Positions 41,201-52,675 of a DNA stretch of 64,000 nt are shown one piece after another. The stretch comes from Orthonyx spaldingii (lineage: Eukaryota; Chordata; Aves; Passeriformes; Orthonychidae). A program made the position numbers and the translations under genes. The first letter of the stretch is position 1; every line of letters starts with the position of its first letter. The notes under the pieces are model-generated. The model was not told where the DNA came from, did no database searches, and saw nothing but the letters and a program-made list of their open reading frames with translations. The DNA is taken from assembly GCA_013397795.1 (NCBI GenBank), contig VZTJ01004171.1, forward strand, positions 1,776,552 through 1,840,551, read 5' to 3'.

Positions 41201-44200
41201 GAAAAGCAAGAGCCAAGGAATCCAACTGCGAATCCAACTGCGGTCTCAATAAATTCTTATTCCATAAAAAGGCACCAAAATCAGATGACATCTACACATC
41301 ATGATAGCTTCCTTTATATATAGGCATGTAGTTTCTAGTAACTGATAGAAAGTAAGCAGAGCAGTTGCTAATTTTATTGGGAAAAAACCCCAGAACAACA
41401 CAGTGATTTCAAATTGTTCAATCTGAAAGTGACTAACATAGAAAGAGAAAAGGGCTTCTGATTACAGCACCTGCGAGAAGCTCTTCAGGCTCCTCACCCC
41501 TGTAAATGTTCTTTCAGCACTGAATGTGCCTAGAGCTCTAGAGTGCCTTGATTGGATGCCATTAGAAGATATTTCCAGACAGATGCCTTAGACAAAGCCT
41601 GCAATTCTCCAAATACAAATGTGCCTTAGTGAAAAATGTTTATATATGAAAAAATAATTCTATTTTTCAGATATTGCCTTGTCATGTGACACATTCCAGT
41701 TGAAATTGTAGCATTTTATATGTCTCAAAAATGGGAGATTTTCACCATAGAGTGTTACTGAATCTGTAGTCAATATTAAAATATTCAATGGATGAAAGGT
41801 GGAGCTAGAAAAACGCAAAGCAGAAATAACATTTTGAATAAAAAACTATAAGTAACCTAGGATCAGGATGCATTTGTTATTCTAAGACTTCTTCTGAAGA
41901 AACCTCACTTTCCCTCCATGACCTAGGAACTCTGCATTACCATCAGCTGCTGGCTAAAGTAGAGACATTTGTTTTCTGAGACATGGTTAGAAGAGTTTCT
42001 AACATCCCTAAGATCCTGCAGTTACGAAGATGCCTCCTGTGCACCATCTTCTCTGCACTTGGAAAAAGACTGTTTCTCAAAGACACATGGGTATGGCCAG
42101 AGGATATCAGCACAGGTCAAAGTCCAAGGTCTGGGAGTTACAGGCCAGGCTCATTCCTTGACTTCCTCTTATCTTTAGACTATCTAGAAATCAGTAAATT
42201 AAGAGTATTTGAACTGGGAGCCAGGGGTTTTTTTTGAATGAGTGTTTTTGAGACTTGCAATCCCCCAGCACATATCACACTGCATTAAAGTTCACAATGA
42301 ACCTCTTTGCTGAGGCACTCCCCATCACCATCCTCCCCCCAGACACCCGGTGGGTCATGCCATGGCACATCCCACCCTACAGCTTCTTCTCAAACTCACA
42401 CCACAGCAAGCTCCCACTGCACTTTCTACATTCCTGTTGGGAACAAGTGCTGTAAAAAGATTTTTATCCACTTCCTAGCTGTGCAAAGGCAAGTTTCATC
42501 TTTACTTCTCTGGCCACAGACACCTGTCAAAACATGAACCTAAACAGTTCCAGAGTTTTCTGTCTTCAGCCTCCTTCCTATGCAGGCAAAAGAACTGCTC
42601 AAATTTAAACCCATACCCTGCTGCTTGCCAACATGCCTGACTGAACCATCACACTGCTGTTAGATGTTCCAGCTGTGCTATTCATTTATTGCCACTGGGT
42701 TACTTTACCAAAAAAACACACAAAGTTCAGTTTGGAGTGTCTTTCATGTTTGGGGATAGGAGAAGGTTTGTTTTCTTTTTTTATATTACTGAAATATTTC
42801 TTCCAGTTACTCTTTAACCTTCAGCAGTTCTGTTTTTTTTGCTAGCCTACTACGTGTGGTTGCTCCTTAGTTACCATGAGAGCCACTAATGTGCAGAAGG
42901 TTAGACCCCAAGAACAGAAAACAGCTGAGTCACATGAGAAGATGGACAAGTTGTCAAGCAGATAACTCTAAAAAGCACACAGAGGCTCCTTGGCTGACAT
43001 AAATCAGTGTAGCACCATTGAAGTCAGAGTTACAAATCTCTCCCTCTGACTTGGTAAATACCTTCAGGGATCAGAGTTGCACCTGCAATTCTATTGATGT
43101 AGTTGAGCTTTTAGGAACTACAGCTACAAATCTCTGAAATAAGCACAAACACAGATGTAAGTATGTAATTCAGCATTTGTCAGAAGATATTAAATTACTT
43201 TTCTGGAGATATAACAAAAAAAGTGTATGGAATATGAACACTGAAAGAAAAGCAGAGGTGAAACTAAATCTCTGATCCAAAGGACATGCAAGAGACTTGA
43301 ATTTCATGGCACAAGCTTCCCCCTGCTTCAGTCAGAGACTCAACTCTGAATATCAAATGTTTAAAATCCAAGTGACTGATAGGATTTTCACATTTTCCTT
43401 CTTGTGGGAAACTAAAAGTTAAGAAATGTATGGTCTTCCAGCTTCTGCATTAGAAGATCAGGATATATTCAGCTTGGAAGGCTTTGTGGCAGCCATGGGA
43501 CAGGTAAGATGATGATGAAACTGCATGACATATTGGATTGCCTTTTCATTTAAATGGGTGAAGTCCTAGCCCTAGTAAGGTCAATGTGACTTCTGCCAAC
43601 AGCTCAGGAGCCTCTGTGTTATGTTTGCTTTTACAACCATTTAAAGAACCAAGTGAAACCTTTGGGAATGAAACACGACCTGCCCCACGCTAGGTTTGAC
43701 TGTAGGCTGGGTTTGGCAAGTTCCTGCTTCCTCGGTCACTTGTTCTCAGGTGGGCTCAGCACACCAGCCCCCAGCCATCACCACATCATAGAAGAAAAAG
43801 GAGCAGTTAGCTGACACAGCTCCAAAATAAACCTCCTAAGAAGGGGTTATTTCTGATCTGTTTTTCATTAAGGCTGTAAAAAAAGCTGTTATCGCAGTGA
43901 GGGTGGGGATAGGGCTGTGCAGCAGGAGGTGAGAGGGGCCCCCAGGGCTGGCACGCTCCAAAACTGCAGCATGACACTCAGTGCCCTGTCCACTGCAATT
44001 ACATGGGGGAAAGCCCAGCCTGTGTCTGTGCTGCCAAGTCAGGGGGAAATACTAATACAGATCTGACTTTTTATAAGGAGGTCTCAAACAGAGTCTGAGA
44101 TTTTAAAGCATTTTTTACTACTCCTCTATCTTTGAGTGAAAAACCAAACCCCTGCAACTGATTTTATCTTTTCAGATTGGCTAGCCTAGCTGATCAGACG

Positions 44201-46328
44201 GTGAAATTATGTTTTTTTATTGGTAGCAGCATTAACAAGAATCCAGAAGGCCACGCCTGTCTAGCAGCTGTTACTAGGGAGCATCATGTTGTGTGTATAG
44301 CATCATTAACATACCAAATTAGAGGCTGAAGGAAAAGCTCCTGCTGCAGCCTGGGCTCCCACAGGAAAGCAGTGATGCTGTCTGCTGAGCAGTAGCATGC
44401 TGCTTTTCCTCCACAGCCTTGTATGTGGGAGTTTGTGTTTTTTCCTACTCCTGTCCACTCCAAATTCTACTGCGAACATGTGAACAGAGGCACTGCAAGC
44501 AGTGTCAGAAACCAGCAGGAGCTTTCCCTGAGCTGTAGCAAGCGTTTTCAGTTCTGTGTCACCAAGGCATGCTCCCGGGAGGCCTGATGCCAAACAGCAC
44601 TTGCAAAGTTTGAGAACTGTCTAGATTAAGGCTCTCAGCACTACTAATATTCATGTAACTGATCAAGTATTGTAACTCCAGGCATTTTTTTTCTACAAAT
44701 AACAAGGGTCTTGAAGTTTCCTGCTGATTTAGGAGAAGTTTTATTGTATAGCAGTAGCCTTATGAACATCAGTGAAGACGACAACTGAGAGGACATTCTG
44801 GATGAGGAATTTCTGTTGTTTTCTAGCGGTGCTTCTGCTAAAGAGTAATTCTGCAAAATAACACATGTAGGCTCATTGCTTTGTCTAATGGAAACAGTGA
44901 AGAACCTGAACTGAGCAGAACTACAGAAGAGAAATTATGTTATCTTGCCTTTGTTCGAGCTTATGACGTGGTTCAAGCCCATTATACTCACCAAGCAATA
45001 AATATTTGCCCTGTGAATGCTAGAAGGGAATTCATCCTTATTTCCTCCCCCCCGATTACATAAATCTGAATGACAAGCTATTTAATCTGGGTAATAGTTA
45101 ACAGTCCCTGATTGCAGCTGTTAATATTACCCAAAGGAATATCAGCTACTAGTCAAGAGAGCCATGGTAACACCTTGCTAATAAGATCCATATTTGAAGA
45201 TACTCAGGCTAATAGTTTGATTCCCATAAACACATTTCAAAAATAAAAAATAATCAGCATTTATAATAACAGTGTCAGTAAGAGGGCCCAACTATACAGG
45301 AATCCTTTACATTTTTGGAGACTTATTTGGACTGACTCTGAACATCCTGGAATTACCTTTGGCTATCCCTCTCAGGCACCTGAGACTACTTTTTACTTCT
45401 AATAAGAAAATGCTTTCAGTCTGGTTTCTTTAACGAAAACTTCTAAAGCATTTTACATTGCATAATATAGCCTTCACAGAACCATCACCTCTGGAAGTGC
45501 TGATGACCTTCAGAATAACTCTTGCAAAGCACTAGGGAATCAAAAATGTGTTTTCTCTCTCTCTTTTTTTTTTTTTTTAATGTCAAGCCCATCTTTCCCA
45601 CTGATATTTGGAGATCTCTGTTTTTTCCCTTTTGGAAAGAGGCTTTATACTGCACTGCTTGTATATGTGAGATTGATGGAACATAATAATCTGAAGGGAT
45701 CACTCATCACAGCAATTGTCAGGGAAGTAACACCTTCTCTCTTCAGGGTTTCCTTTTTCAGGGGAAAAAGACAGTATTCAACACAAATTAATGGTATCCC
45801 TTTTTTCCCCTCCCTTGAACCAGTCATCCCTAGGAGCCTATTTAGCTCTCTACACTACTCTCTTCTGGAAAATTTCATTTCACCTGCCTACAGCAAAGCT
45901 ATACTATGGACAACAAACCCACAGCTGTCTGCTTGGTTTCTCGAGTAATGTCTGTTGGTTATGCCTTTGTAAAGAGAGTTTGGGAATTCTTTCTGTGAAG
46001 CTGGGCTCTTGAATGCAGATACTTTCAAAGTTTAGCATTCCCTACGTGCTTAATGTTTCTATTTCCTGATGCATTTGGTTGCTGTTGGACTTTATGTAAT
46101 CTGGGTTTACCTGATGAGAAAAAGCATTTTCTAGGGGAAGCCAGAGAGTGTAGCACTGGGCTTTAATATTGCCATGCAGAAGCCCCTTTTCATTATAAAA
46201 TTTAATCACCTTCTATTAAATTGTTGCTAATTTGTTGAAAAAATATCCCAAAGAGCACTGAGCTAGTATAAAATGTTAAACCTTTCTGTCTTTCCATTTT
46301 CCTTAGGGCCCCAGCTGAAGCTAAATAA
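14151..46328 (+). CDS. TMEM154: TMEM154, transmembrane protein 154 (six-exon model, spliced)
   Basis: Six exons (14151-14217, 22412-22723, 24426-24453, 25634-25719, 27161-27221, 46307-46328) join in phase with GT/AG borders to give 191 codons plus stop; the human protein is about 183 residues. Predicted layout: signal peptide 1-21, ectodomain 22-94, transmembrane helix about 95-117, basic stop-transfer cluster 118-125, acidic cytoplasmic tail 126-191. Identity rests on the cytoplasmic ELGSENVK motif, the block PIFEEDTPSVMEIEMEELD followed by KWMNSMN, and the ECLPT motif, all recalled as near-identical in mammalian TMEM154. It is a small type I membrane protein of unknown molecular role. Variation in the sheep ectodomain is linked to susceptibility to ovine lentivirus. 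The ectodomain is much less conserved than the tail. Exons 1-5 are well supported; the terminal exon is tentative. Confidence 0.88.
14218..22411 (+). other. TMEM154: TMEM154 intron 1
   Basis: This 8.2-kb intron is bounded by GTGAGT and TTTGACAG. It is moderately GC-rich near its 5' end (15.4-15.8 kb) and otherwise unremarkable. It contains the MIR-like SINE at 20994-21180 and an open, splice-flanked segment at 17690-17926 described in the findings. Several 80-150 codon open frames on both strands lack recognisable homology and look like chance. Confidence 0.7.
20994..21180 (+). mobile_element. Ancient MIR-like SINE (tRNA-core family) fossil
   Basis: The order of diagnostic MIR blocks is preserved: TAATCCCAG (box-B-side region), a CACTTGGCA-like patch, CTCATTTGCAAAATGGA followed by GATGATAACT, then CAGGGCCATTATGAAGATTA and a distal stretch ending near GCTAAGTACTT. 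This matches the MIR consensus order as I remember it, with heavy divergence. It is in the sense orientation within TMEM154 intron 1. It is non-coding, and no target-site duplication is discernible. Confidence 0.65.
22412..22723 (+). CDS. TMEM154: TMEM154 exon 2: Ser/Thr-rich ectodomain and transmembrane helix
   Basis: The acceptor is TTTGACAG at 22411 and the donor CAAG|GTAAAT at 22724; the exon has 312 nt and is phase 1 on both sides. Residues 23-94 form an ectodomain with about 20 Ser/Thr and 14 acidic residues in 72, and no Lys, Arg or Cys. I see no N-X-S/T sequon, so O-glycosylation is likelier than N-glycosylation. A 23-residue hydrophobic helix (MLIYVVPVALLVLLILLI, then TFFVM) follows, then the cytoplasmic basic run RHKRKKSK, which fixes a type I topology. 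Ectodomain sequence barely resembles mammalian TMEM154 apart from composition. Confidence 0.9.
22724..24425 (+). other. TMEM154: TMEM154 intron 2
   Basis: The 1.7-kb intron starts GTAAAT and ends TTCCAG. I searched it by eye for a counterpart of the extra juxtamembrane residues present in human TMEM154 (an EPSSQGSQSALQTY-like string) and found none. Open frames on both strands here appear to be chance. Confidence 0.7.
24426..24453 (+). CDS. TMEM154: TMEM154 exon 3: microexon encoding the ELGSENVK motif
   Basis: A 28-nt exon lies between a pyrimidine-rich acceptor (TTTCTTCTTTTCCAG) and donor AAAAG|GTAAAT. With the incoming G it reads D-ELGSENVK and leaves two bases (AG) for the next codon, so it enters in phase 1 and exits in phase 2. 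ELGSENVK is identical to the human tail as I recall it. In human the motif is preceded by about 13 more cytoplasmic residues that this model lacks. Confidence 0.85.
24454..25633 (+). other. TMEM154: TMEM154 intron 3
   Basis: The 1.2-kb intron runs from GTAAAT to CTCTCAAG. It is AT-rich with short A and T runs (25039-25070, 25281-25290). Nothing else is recognised. Confidence 0.7.
25634..25719 (+). CDS. TMEM154: TMEM154 exon 4: conserved acidic cytoplasmic block
   Basis: An 86-nt exon lies between acceptor CTCTTCTCTCAAG and donor AATG|GTACAC. It encodes Ser-PIFEEDTPSVMEIEMEELD then KWMNSMNKN. This is the most conserved part of the protein, matching the human sequence almost residue for residue. 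The EMEELDKWMNSMN stretch looks like an acidic amphipathic helix with a single Trp and could be an interaction site; no catalytic motif is apparent. Confidence 0.92.
25720..27160 (+). other. TMEM154: TMEM154 intron 4
   Basis: The 1.4-kb intron runs from GTACAC to TTTTCCAG. It contains AT-rich segments, for example around 25930-26050, and a short TG-rich patch near 26777. No gene or repeat family is recognised. Confidence 0.7.
27161..27221 (+). CDS. TMEM154: TMEM154 exon 5: membrane-distal tail
   Basis: A 61-nt exon follows a strong acceptor (CTTACCCTTTTCCAG) and ends CCAAG|GTACTT. It encodes G-DCECLPTVREEEKESIANP and leaves AG for the following codon. Human has the equivalent DFECLPTLKEEKES string, so identity is clear. 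If the donor is not used, reading through adds about 22 residues before a TGA near 27287. Confidence 0.85.
31186..31232. repeat. Polypurine / poly-A run
   Basis: A G-containing purine stretch leads into 18 consecutive A (31211-31228). No recognisable retroelement body precedes it, so a retroposon tail is not claimed. Confidence 0.85.
35603..35618. repeat. A16 homopolymer
   Basis: Sixteen consecutive A residues after AAAGCCAG; no associated element is recognised. Confidence 0.9.
36746..36807. repeat. Imperfect 30-bp direct repeat, period 32
   Basis: CCCAGCTC...AAAGGAGCATTTTTGG occurs at 36746-36775 and again at 36778-36807, differing at a few positions and separated by CG. Confidence 0.88.
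37190..37222. repeat. 11-bp minisatellite, three units
   Basis: GCTGCTGTGGG occurs at 37190-37200 and 37201-37211, followed by GCTGCTGTAAG at 37212-37222, inside a locally GC-rich patch (36900-37270). Confidence 0.85.
41218..41241. repeat. 12-bp perfect tandem duplication
   Basis: GAATCCAACTGC occurs at 41218-41229 and again at 41230-41241. Confidence 0.9.
46307..46328 (+). CDS. TMEM154: TMEM154 terminal coding exon (tentative)
   Basis: A strong acceptor (long C/T tract, TTTCCATTTTCCTTAG) precedes GGCCCCAGCTGAAGC. In the phase left by exon 5 it reads R-APAEAK and then TAA at 46326-46328, about as long as the human last residues after the ...NP motif. It lies 19 kb beyond exon 5, so it is inferred from splice signal, phase and length rather than sequence identity. 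A weaker alternative is the acceptor at 34520-34521 (CATTCACACAG), which would read S-QVL-stop. Confidence 0.45.
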
Positions 46329-46861
46329 AAAACAGTAGCAGCATGACTGGCTAACCAAAACTATCATTTTGGAATACACCACAAAGAGAGGAAGATTATT
46401 CCTTTTTCATATGGCTTGCCAAATTTGTATAGTTTTCAGATTGTATTGTACAATTATACAATATATACAGCTAATATACAAAATAATAATACATAAAATA
46501 TATACAGCTATATATATAAACATATATATAAAATATATACAGCTAATATACAAAAATACAATATAACAGCTATATCTTGATTTTTCTAGTACACAGCCAA
46601 GTACTTTAAAAGATGCTCTTATGCTTTTCCTCCCTTTCTGTATGTATATGTGCAATTAAAATATCATTATTGAAATATAAGTAGTTAAAGTTGGTTTATT
46701 CAGGACCAACACAACTACAGAAACTGACTGTATTTTCTTCAGTCATGGGAGAGTTTGATTTGCTTAGATATGGTAGAAATAAGAATGAACTCTCAAGGAA
46801 AAGAAAACAACACAGGAGACAAGTTACTAACTGGAAAGCATGAAAAGTACTGGAAATAAAG
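46329..46861 (+). other. TMEM154: Proposed TMEM154 3' UTR with candidate poly(A) signals
   Basis: AATAAA at 46324-46329 overlaps the proposed stop codon and is probably too early to be used. Later candidates are ATTAAA at 46655-46660 and AATAAA at 46855-46860. The stretch also contains an AT-rich cryptic repeat (46448-46578). The 3' end cannot be fixed without transcript data. Confidence 0.3.
46448..46578. repeat. AT-rich cryptic repeat
   Basis: The motif ATATATACAGCTAATATACA recurs at 46461-46480 and 46533-46552 (period 72), with degenerate ATATACAGCTATATATA copies between and after. It lies just downstream of the proposed TMEM154 stop codon. Confidence 0.85.
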
Positions 46862-49800
46862 TTCTAGGCTTATATTAATTTGCCAGTACTTTTGGTTGTG
46901 AAATGTAATATCAGAAAAGACTCAAAGCCCAGAATTTGATGAGATACTGTTGCCATTCCAGGGCAGTACTAATAGCCTAATTCAGAGAAATTGAGAGCTG
47001 TCTGTCTTGGGTAGACTTTGGGAAAGTTCCTTTAACCCCATTCCACTGACATTATTAGTTTGGGGGACCAGGTGGCAGTGGGCTAAGACATCAGTGTCCC
47101 ATTTTACAGACACATAATTACAATCAAAAGTACAAGTGGCTCCAAAAACTGTAATTGATGAGAATTTTGTGTCATCTGTTACAGTTAGTATTCTGATTTA
47201 GCTGAACACATGAGTCCAATGTCTTTTTATCGCTAAGATTGTCTTTTTTACATTTGTGCAAACCCTTTTGCAGAAACTGATTTCCTGAATAATTGTTTTA
47301 TAAACTGCAGCCATTGGAAAATGACTGAACAAAACATTAATTATACTGGAGAGCAGGACAGTGCCAGATAGTATTTGAAATAAATATGAAATACAGGTAT
47401 TCAGATTTATGTCAAGAAAAGATTCTTAACTTTTGTAGAACTATCTCTGAAGACATAAACAAGAATTTAAGGAAGTTTCTGGGGGAAAAAAAGGGTTCTG
47501 CTATGGTGTGGGGATATTCAGCACTAAGATCAATCTATAGCAGAAAACAGTGATGTTACCACCAGGTTTCCTATGAACTGTTGTTTAATGGAATTATAAA
47601 TAGTTTAAATATTGCAGCTGTGACTCAGTTATTTTCAATACCAGGGAATACCTTATTAGGATTTGCTCCCACCAAACCTCCTTTGCGTACCATGACAGTC
47701 AGACTGCCATGGCTAAATATAGATTATAGAAGAAAGTTGCTAACACTTTCAACTTCAAGCACACACTTAGACAAATACTATAAATAGGCTGATGTTTTGT
47801 AAACTAGTACTTGCCAGAGGCACAGACTACATGCTTTCCTGTGTGAATTTTTTTCCCTTTGTTGCTTTAATGAGACAATGAGCTGCTCTTAGATATCTGA
47901 GCTCTCTTTTTATTACAATGAATTTCAAGTCCAATAGCAGCAAGAGACTGACAAAGCTTGTGAGCAGCAAGCTTTCAGGCAAGCTGCCCAATACAGTTTT
48001 GCCAATACATTGATCTGCACTACCCTTGCTATGTCTGCCCTGATTTTGCTAGGGTACAATTAATTCTAGTTCTAGTGCTGGCTTAGTCCTGGTGTAATCA
48101 CAGCCCTGGTGGACCTGACAAACTTTGTGTTTTGGTGTGGATTTGGAGAACGTTCAGGAATTGGTTCACTTGAGTGCATTATCATGGGTGTTAGTATTAT
48201 GGACAGAAATACTTGCCTGTAAGGTTTTTAAGATTGGAGATCTGAGCCTGCAATGTTGCACAGGTCAGGTCAAACTGGAATTCAGTTCCAAACATTCACC
48301 AAACCCCATGTTTTTGCTTAAAGATGTGTCCTTTAAAAGTACAATTTTGCTTTCAGTGCAAAATGAGAAACATCAGCATCACTCTTGCATTAAAAGCAAA
48401 TTAATCTATCAGCATGTTGCACACTTAGGCCAGAGCTGTTTTAATCCTAGTTATATTTGCTTTAAGCTACAGCCAGACATACAAAGGTAATTAACTCTGT
48501 CATTGAAACTAGTATATTTGTATAGATGGTATTTTGCCAGCCTTCTTACTGATTGCACTGTTTCTCTTCTTTTGTTAGTTACTTCTACTAAAACCATTAC
48601 ACTGCCTATAACAAAATAAGCAGAAATGAAGCAACAGAATAAGGAAAGAAAAAGCCCAAAGGTCTTGCATTGTGTCATCTCTGTAAGTATGAAAAATGAG
48701 GCCATTTTCCTGAGTCAGGGTAAGAATTCACAACCCTCTCTGATATGATATTATTGCTGTGAAACTTATATGTAGATGTCCATAGCAAAGGATGGTGCTG
48801 TTACCAAGACCTAGGGTTTGACACTGAAATTGCCTGTTGATGAGATCATCTGTGCTATCAGCTCTGAGCCGATGCTGTTGCAGCATTGTCCTTTATCTTT
48901 ACTTGCAGTCAGATCCTGGGACTGCTGTAGTTATGTCTGGCTAAACCTTCATCAATGTTTGTTGCAGTAACTTTACTCGCTTTGTCTCTCAAGTGGGGAG
49001 GAGGCTTAGGAAATAGGGTTCAGTTCTTTGACTGCATCCATGAAAATTTGCCTTTCTATTTTGGAAATTTTATCTCTTTTCCAGGCTTTTTATCTGCAAC
49101 TAGAAAATGTTAGACCTTTACATCTCTGGAAAATGAGATCTTGTATAGCTCTTTCTTTCTTTATCTGTTCATTTTATTGAAGAGAATATTTATATTATAA
49201 CTCCCCTTGAGTATGTCCACGATGACCTGTTCCCTACAGGAATTAAGATGAAAGAGGATTTTCATTCTTGTTTTCTTGCTATTACTTCTGTTGTATTCCC
49301 TCTATTTTGTTTGAATGCAATAGGTTCTATCTACAACTGTGATTTTATTGTCCAAGTCTGGTGCAATGTGCTTGCACACAACTTTACAGTACTCAGTAAT
49401 GCCATGGGAGAAATGTGAATTATACCTTATCAGTGACTCTAAAAACATTCTTGAAAAGAACAGCAAGAAAAGAGAGACAAACCAAATGTCCATCTGCTGG
49501 GAAGGAGATGGTTTCAGTTCCATCATGCAGGGTATTTAAAATGACCTTCCCAAGGTCAGCCAGGACAGCAGTTTCATTTGTAGGGAATTAAAGGCAGAAC
49601 TAACCATGTCTCTGCTCGGAAGATTGCCTATCAAAAAAAGGAGCTCTTTGCTTCTTTACCTCAAGCCTGTCATATCCTTACAAGAAGCAGATAGGATGTT
49701 TCATACCATTTAGGAAGTGGCAGCAGGCAGTTTGAATTGGTGGATTTAGTTTTAAGTAAGGTTTTGACAGCCCATGTGTAGCCTAAACATTGCAGCTCAA

Positions 49801-52675
49801 AGGGTGAAGTTTGAGATGGATGAATCAATCTGTATTTCACTAACAACAAAAAGTGTGGCCCTACTCCCTTGTGGCTTGCTTATCTTGCCCCTTTTGCTAC
49901 CTTTTGTCTGCTTCTGAGACTTTTTCCTCACCCAGCAGAATAAGCTGTGATTAAGACAGCTGCTGACCCGGTGTCCCCTGCTCCATTGCCTGCCTCCTCC
50001 TACACCAGCAGTGCAACAGCACAGCTTCCCCACACCTCTGGTCTGTGTTTGCCAGGGGTGATCCAAAACATGGATAAAACTATGCTGTGAGCCAGGACCT
50101 CGTGTCTGGTCTAACTCCCTCCTCACAGGAGTCTTGCTAAAGGGTGTTTCTCAGGCACCAGCTCTGCCTCAGAAACCCTCCCCAGTTCAGGACCTGCATG
50201 TGTGTGCACCGCTGATGACCCCATTACATGGGTCGCCTGCCTCTCCCATCCCAAATCCTGATATATGTAGCCTCAGGTATGGGCAGGTTAGAGAAGCTGA
50301 AGCATCTGCCCGAGATAGAGCTCAGTTTCCGTTCTCATTCCTGCAGGGATGCACGGCACTGCTAGCCATTAGGATAGATCTACCTATAAATGCTTGGGGA
50401 AAATAATCTCTAAAAAGTAAGGATTTAAATTGCGTTAGTCAAAATGGACTAAACCTTGTACAGAAGGCCTCCTTCAGCATTACCGTCATCTGGGTCCATG
50501 TTTTCCCACACAAAGAAATCCTTTATTCTTCCCTTTATCTGCAAACAGCTTACAAAATTTTTCATAGATGCTTAATAAAAGCAGAAATATGGGCAAATTA
50601 AGCAGATTTTTAAAATGGTAGTTTAGTATTTGAATGTGCTCCTTTCATTTGGTTATTTCACCTTATTTTAATGGCATTTTAAAGATGACATAGTATGATA
50701 CAGGGTCAGTTTTCCCCTATAATAACAATTCTATAGCAGATTTGTTACTCATGCATGTGCCCCCTCTCTCCTGGCTAACTCTCATTTAATCATCATCTAA
50801 TTTCTCTATGCCTTTTAGCATGGAATCTTCTCAGTTACCAAGGTTGTTGATAGATTGTAGTCTTGCCATTAAGCTTAATACCAGTTTCTGGTATGGGTGG
50901 TAGTCCATCGAGATTAAAAACACCATGGGAAGAAAATACATCCAGACAGACAGCAAGCATCCCTTCAGCCCCTAGGCACAGAGTGCTTAAAAGCCCCAGT
51001 ATTTCTCTTCCTCTGTCACAATTTCAAGCACAGTAATAACCTCTGGCAAGGTTTTTTGCATTCTCACTGGATTGTATGTTGAAAACAATACAGTTCCACT
51101 TAAAATTGTTCTGTGTGTTATTTTTAAAATAAGTTTTATTGAAACTGTCTGTGTGGTGGCATTCGAGTCTGGCGTATGACAGTGTGATTAGTTCTGCCAA
51201 TGCATTGATCTGCAGTACAATTCCTATTTTTATCCCTACTGTTTGAAGTATAGTCAGACATGACCACATTTCCATTAAAGACTATGTGCTGAACCATTTT
51301 AATCTGTGACTAATAAAAAAATCGTAACATTTTCGTTAAATCCTCAGCCAGTCTGAGCACTATCATCAGTGCTGGCAGAGTAGTGATTTTCTGTTTCTTG
51401 AGCGATGCATCTGCCATTGTCAGTGATCTACACTGATTAGACAGCCAACTTTTTCCTTCACTCCCAGGTAATATGTACTCAGTATTAGTGTCCCAGTTAT
51501 GTCTGACCTATGTGTGAATTTATTGTTCAGCTGGCAGAGAGAGAACACTACAATTCATGGAAAGCCAGTGGAGTAAGCAATAGATCCAAGAAATTAGAAC
51601 CAGTAACCCCTTAACATGGATAGGGTTTGGGGAGAGAGACCTGCGTTCTCTTAGCTCAAGGAACAGAGATCCATGCTGTAGATACAAATGTCTTAGCATT
51701 GTTATTTCCTTTGTAGAGGGCAAAAAATGCACGTGTTTTTGTAAACTTATGGGGGAAAAACCCTTGCCAAAATGAAAATATTATTCATGCAGGCTTAACT
51801 TCTGTCTGTTCCAGGAATAAAAAGTTCAATTACCTGACTATGTATTTACCTATATACTTACTGCAGGGCTGTTTTGTCATTCTGTGGAAAATGTGAGTGA
51901 TGTTCTGTGGGAAAGCAGGGCTCACTAAAGAAGGAGGCTGCTGTCTGCAAAAGCACCCCTTGCCAATTTGTTACAAAAAGCATAAGCTAGGCAGGACTGG
52001 ATGCGTGGAAGTTCAGCTGGTGAAGAAGGGACCTGCCTGCAGCTCTCAAGAGTGAGAGTGCTTCTCTGCTGCATTGTCCCAATGGGGACATGGGAGAGGT
52101 TTGGAGACTTGGGTGAGCTCAAACACCTGTTTTTAATACACGGGAAAATAAAAATCAGGTAAACAAGGTAACAGGAAAGGGTAAAGAAACACTAAGCAGA
52201 AGATGATGGGGAATAAGAGGCAGAATTAAAACTGAATAACAGACAGGAAAAAGCTAGTGGGCAAATGGAAGGCTTGTAGTGCAGTCAGACAGCCCACGGC
52301 TCAGAGCTGGCATGAGGTCTGGGCAGAGCAGCCAATGTCTGCCTGGGGATACCCTGACATGGCAAAGCTCAGCACTCAAAAGTAAGGAAACATCAGACCT
52401 AAGGTAGATGAGTAACCTTAATTTTGCTTATGTTGTATGTGTTTTATGATGGCAACACAGTTAAATACTGGTTTTTTTCCTTCTTTCCTTAGGCCTAAGC
52501 TTTTCTCAGTGCCCAGGCTGGGTGCTACATTTAGCCATCCCACACACTAATGACCAACAATTAAATACACTGTTTTTACCTTGTTGTTTGTTGAACAGCG
52601 CCGTATATTCAGCATCGCGTACCAAAGGTGGCCTAGCAGGGCTCTTGTGTGACGGCCACAACTCTGCAATAAACT
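46862..52675. other. Region between TMEM154 and the CpG island; nothing recognised
   Basis: About 5.8 kb of AT-rich sequence. Open frames up to 121 codons occur (for example 48125-48490) but none shows a domain, codon bias or paired splice sites. No repeat family is recognised until the CR1 fragment at the right edge. Confidence 0.5.

Larger units (their letters stand above)
27222..46306 (+). other. TMEM154: TMEM154 intron 5 (or 3' flank if the gene ends earlier)
   Basis: This is 19 kb of mostly AT-rich sequence between exon 5 and the proposed last exon. It holds a small GC-rich patch at 30105-30230 with GGGGCGGGGC, poly-A/purine runs (31186-31232, 35603-35618), a T/G-rich low-complexity run (33181-33240), pyrimidine-rich stretches (about 33650-34400 and 39690-40340), an A/C-rich run (39180-39240) and several short tandem duplications. 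The longest open frame (32707-33279, minus) has no recognisable domain. No other gene was recognised. Confidence 0.45.
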
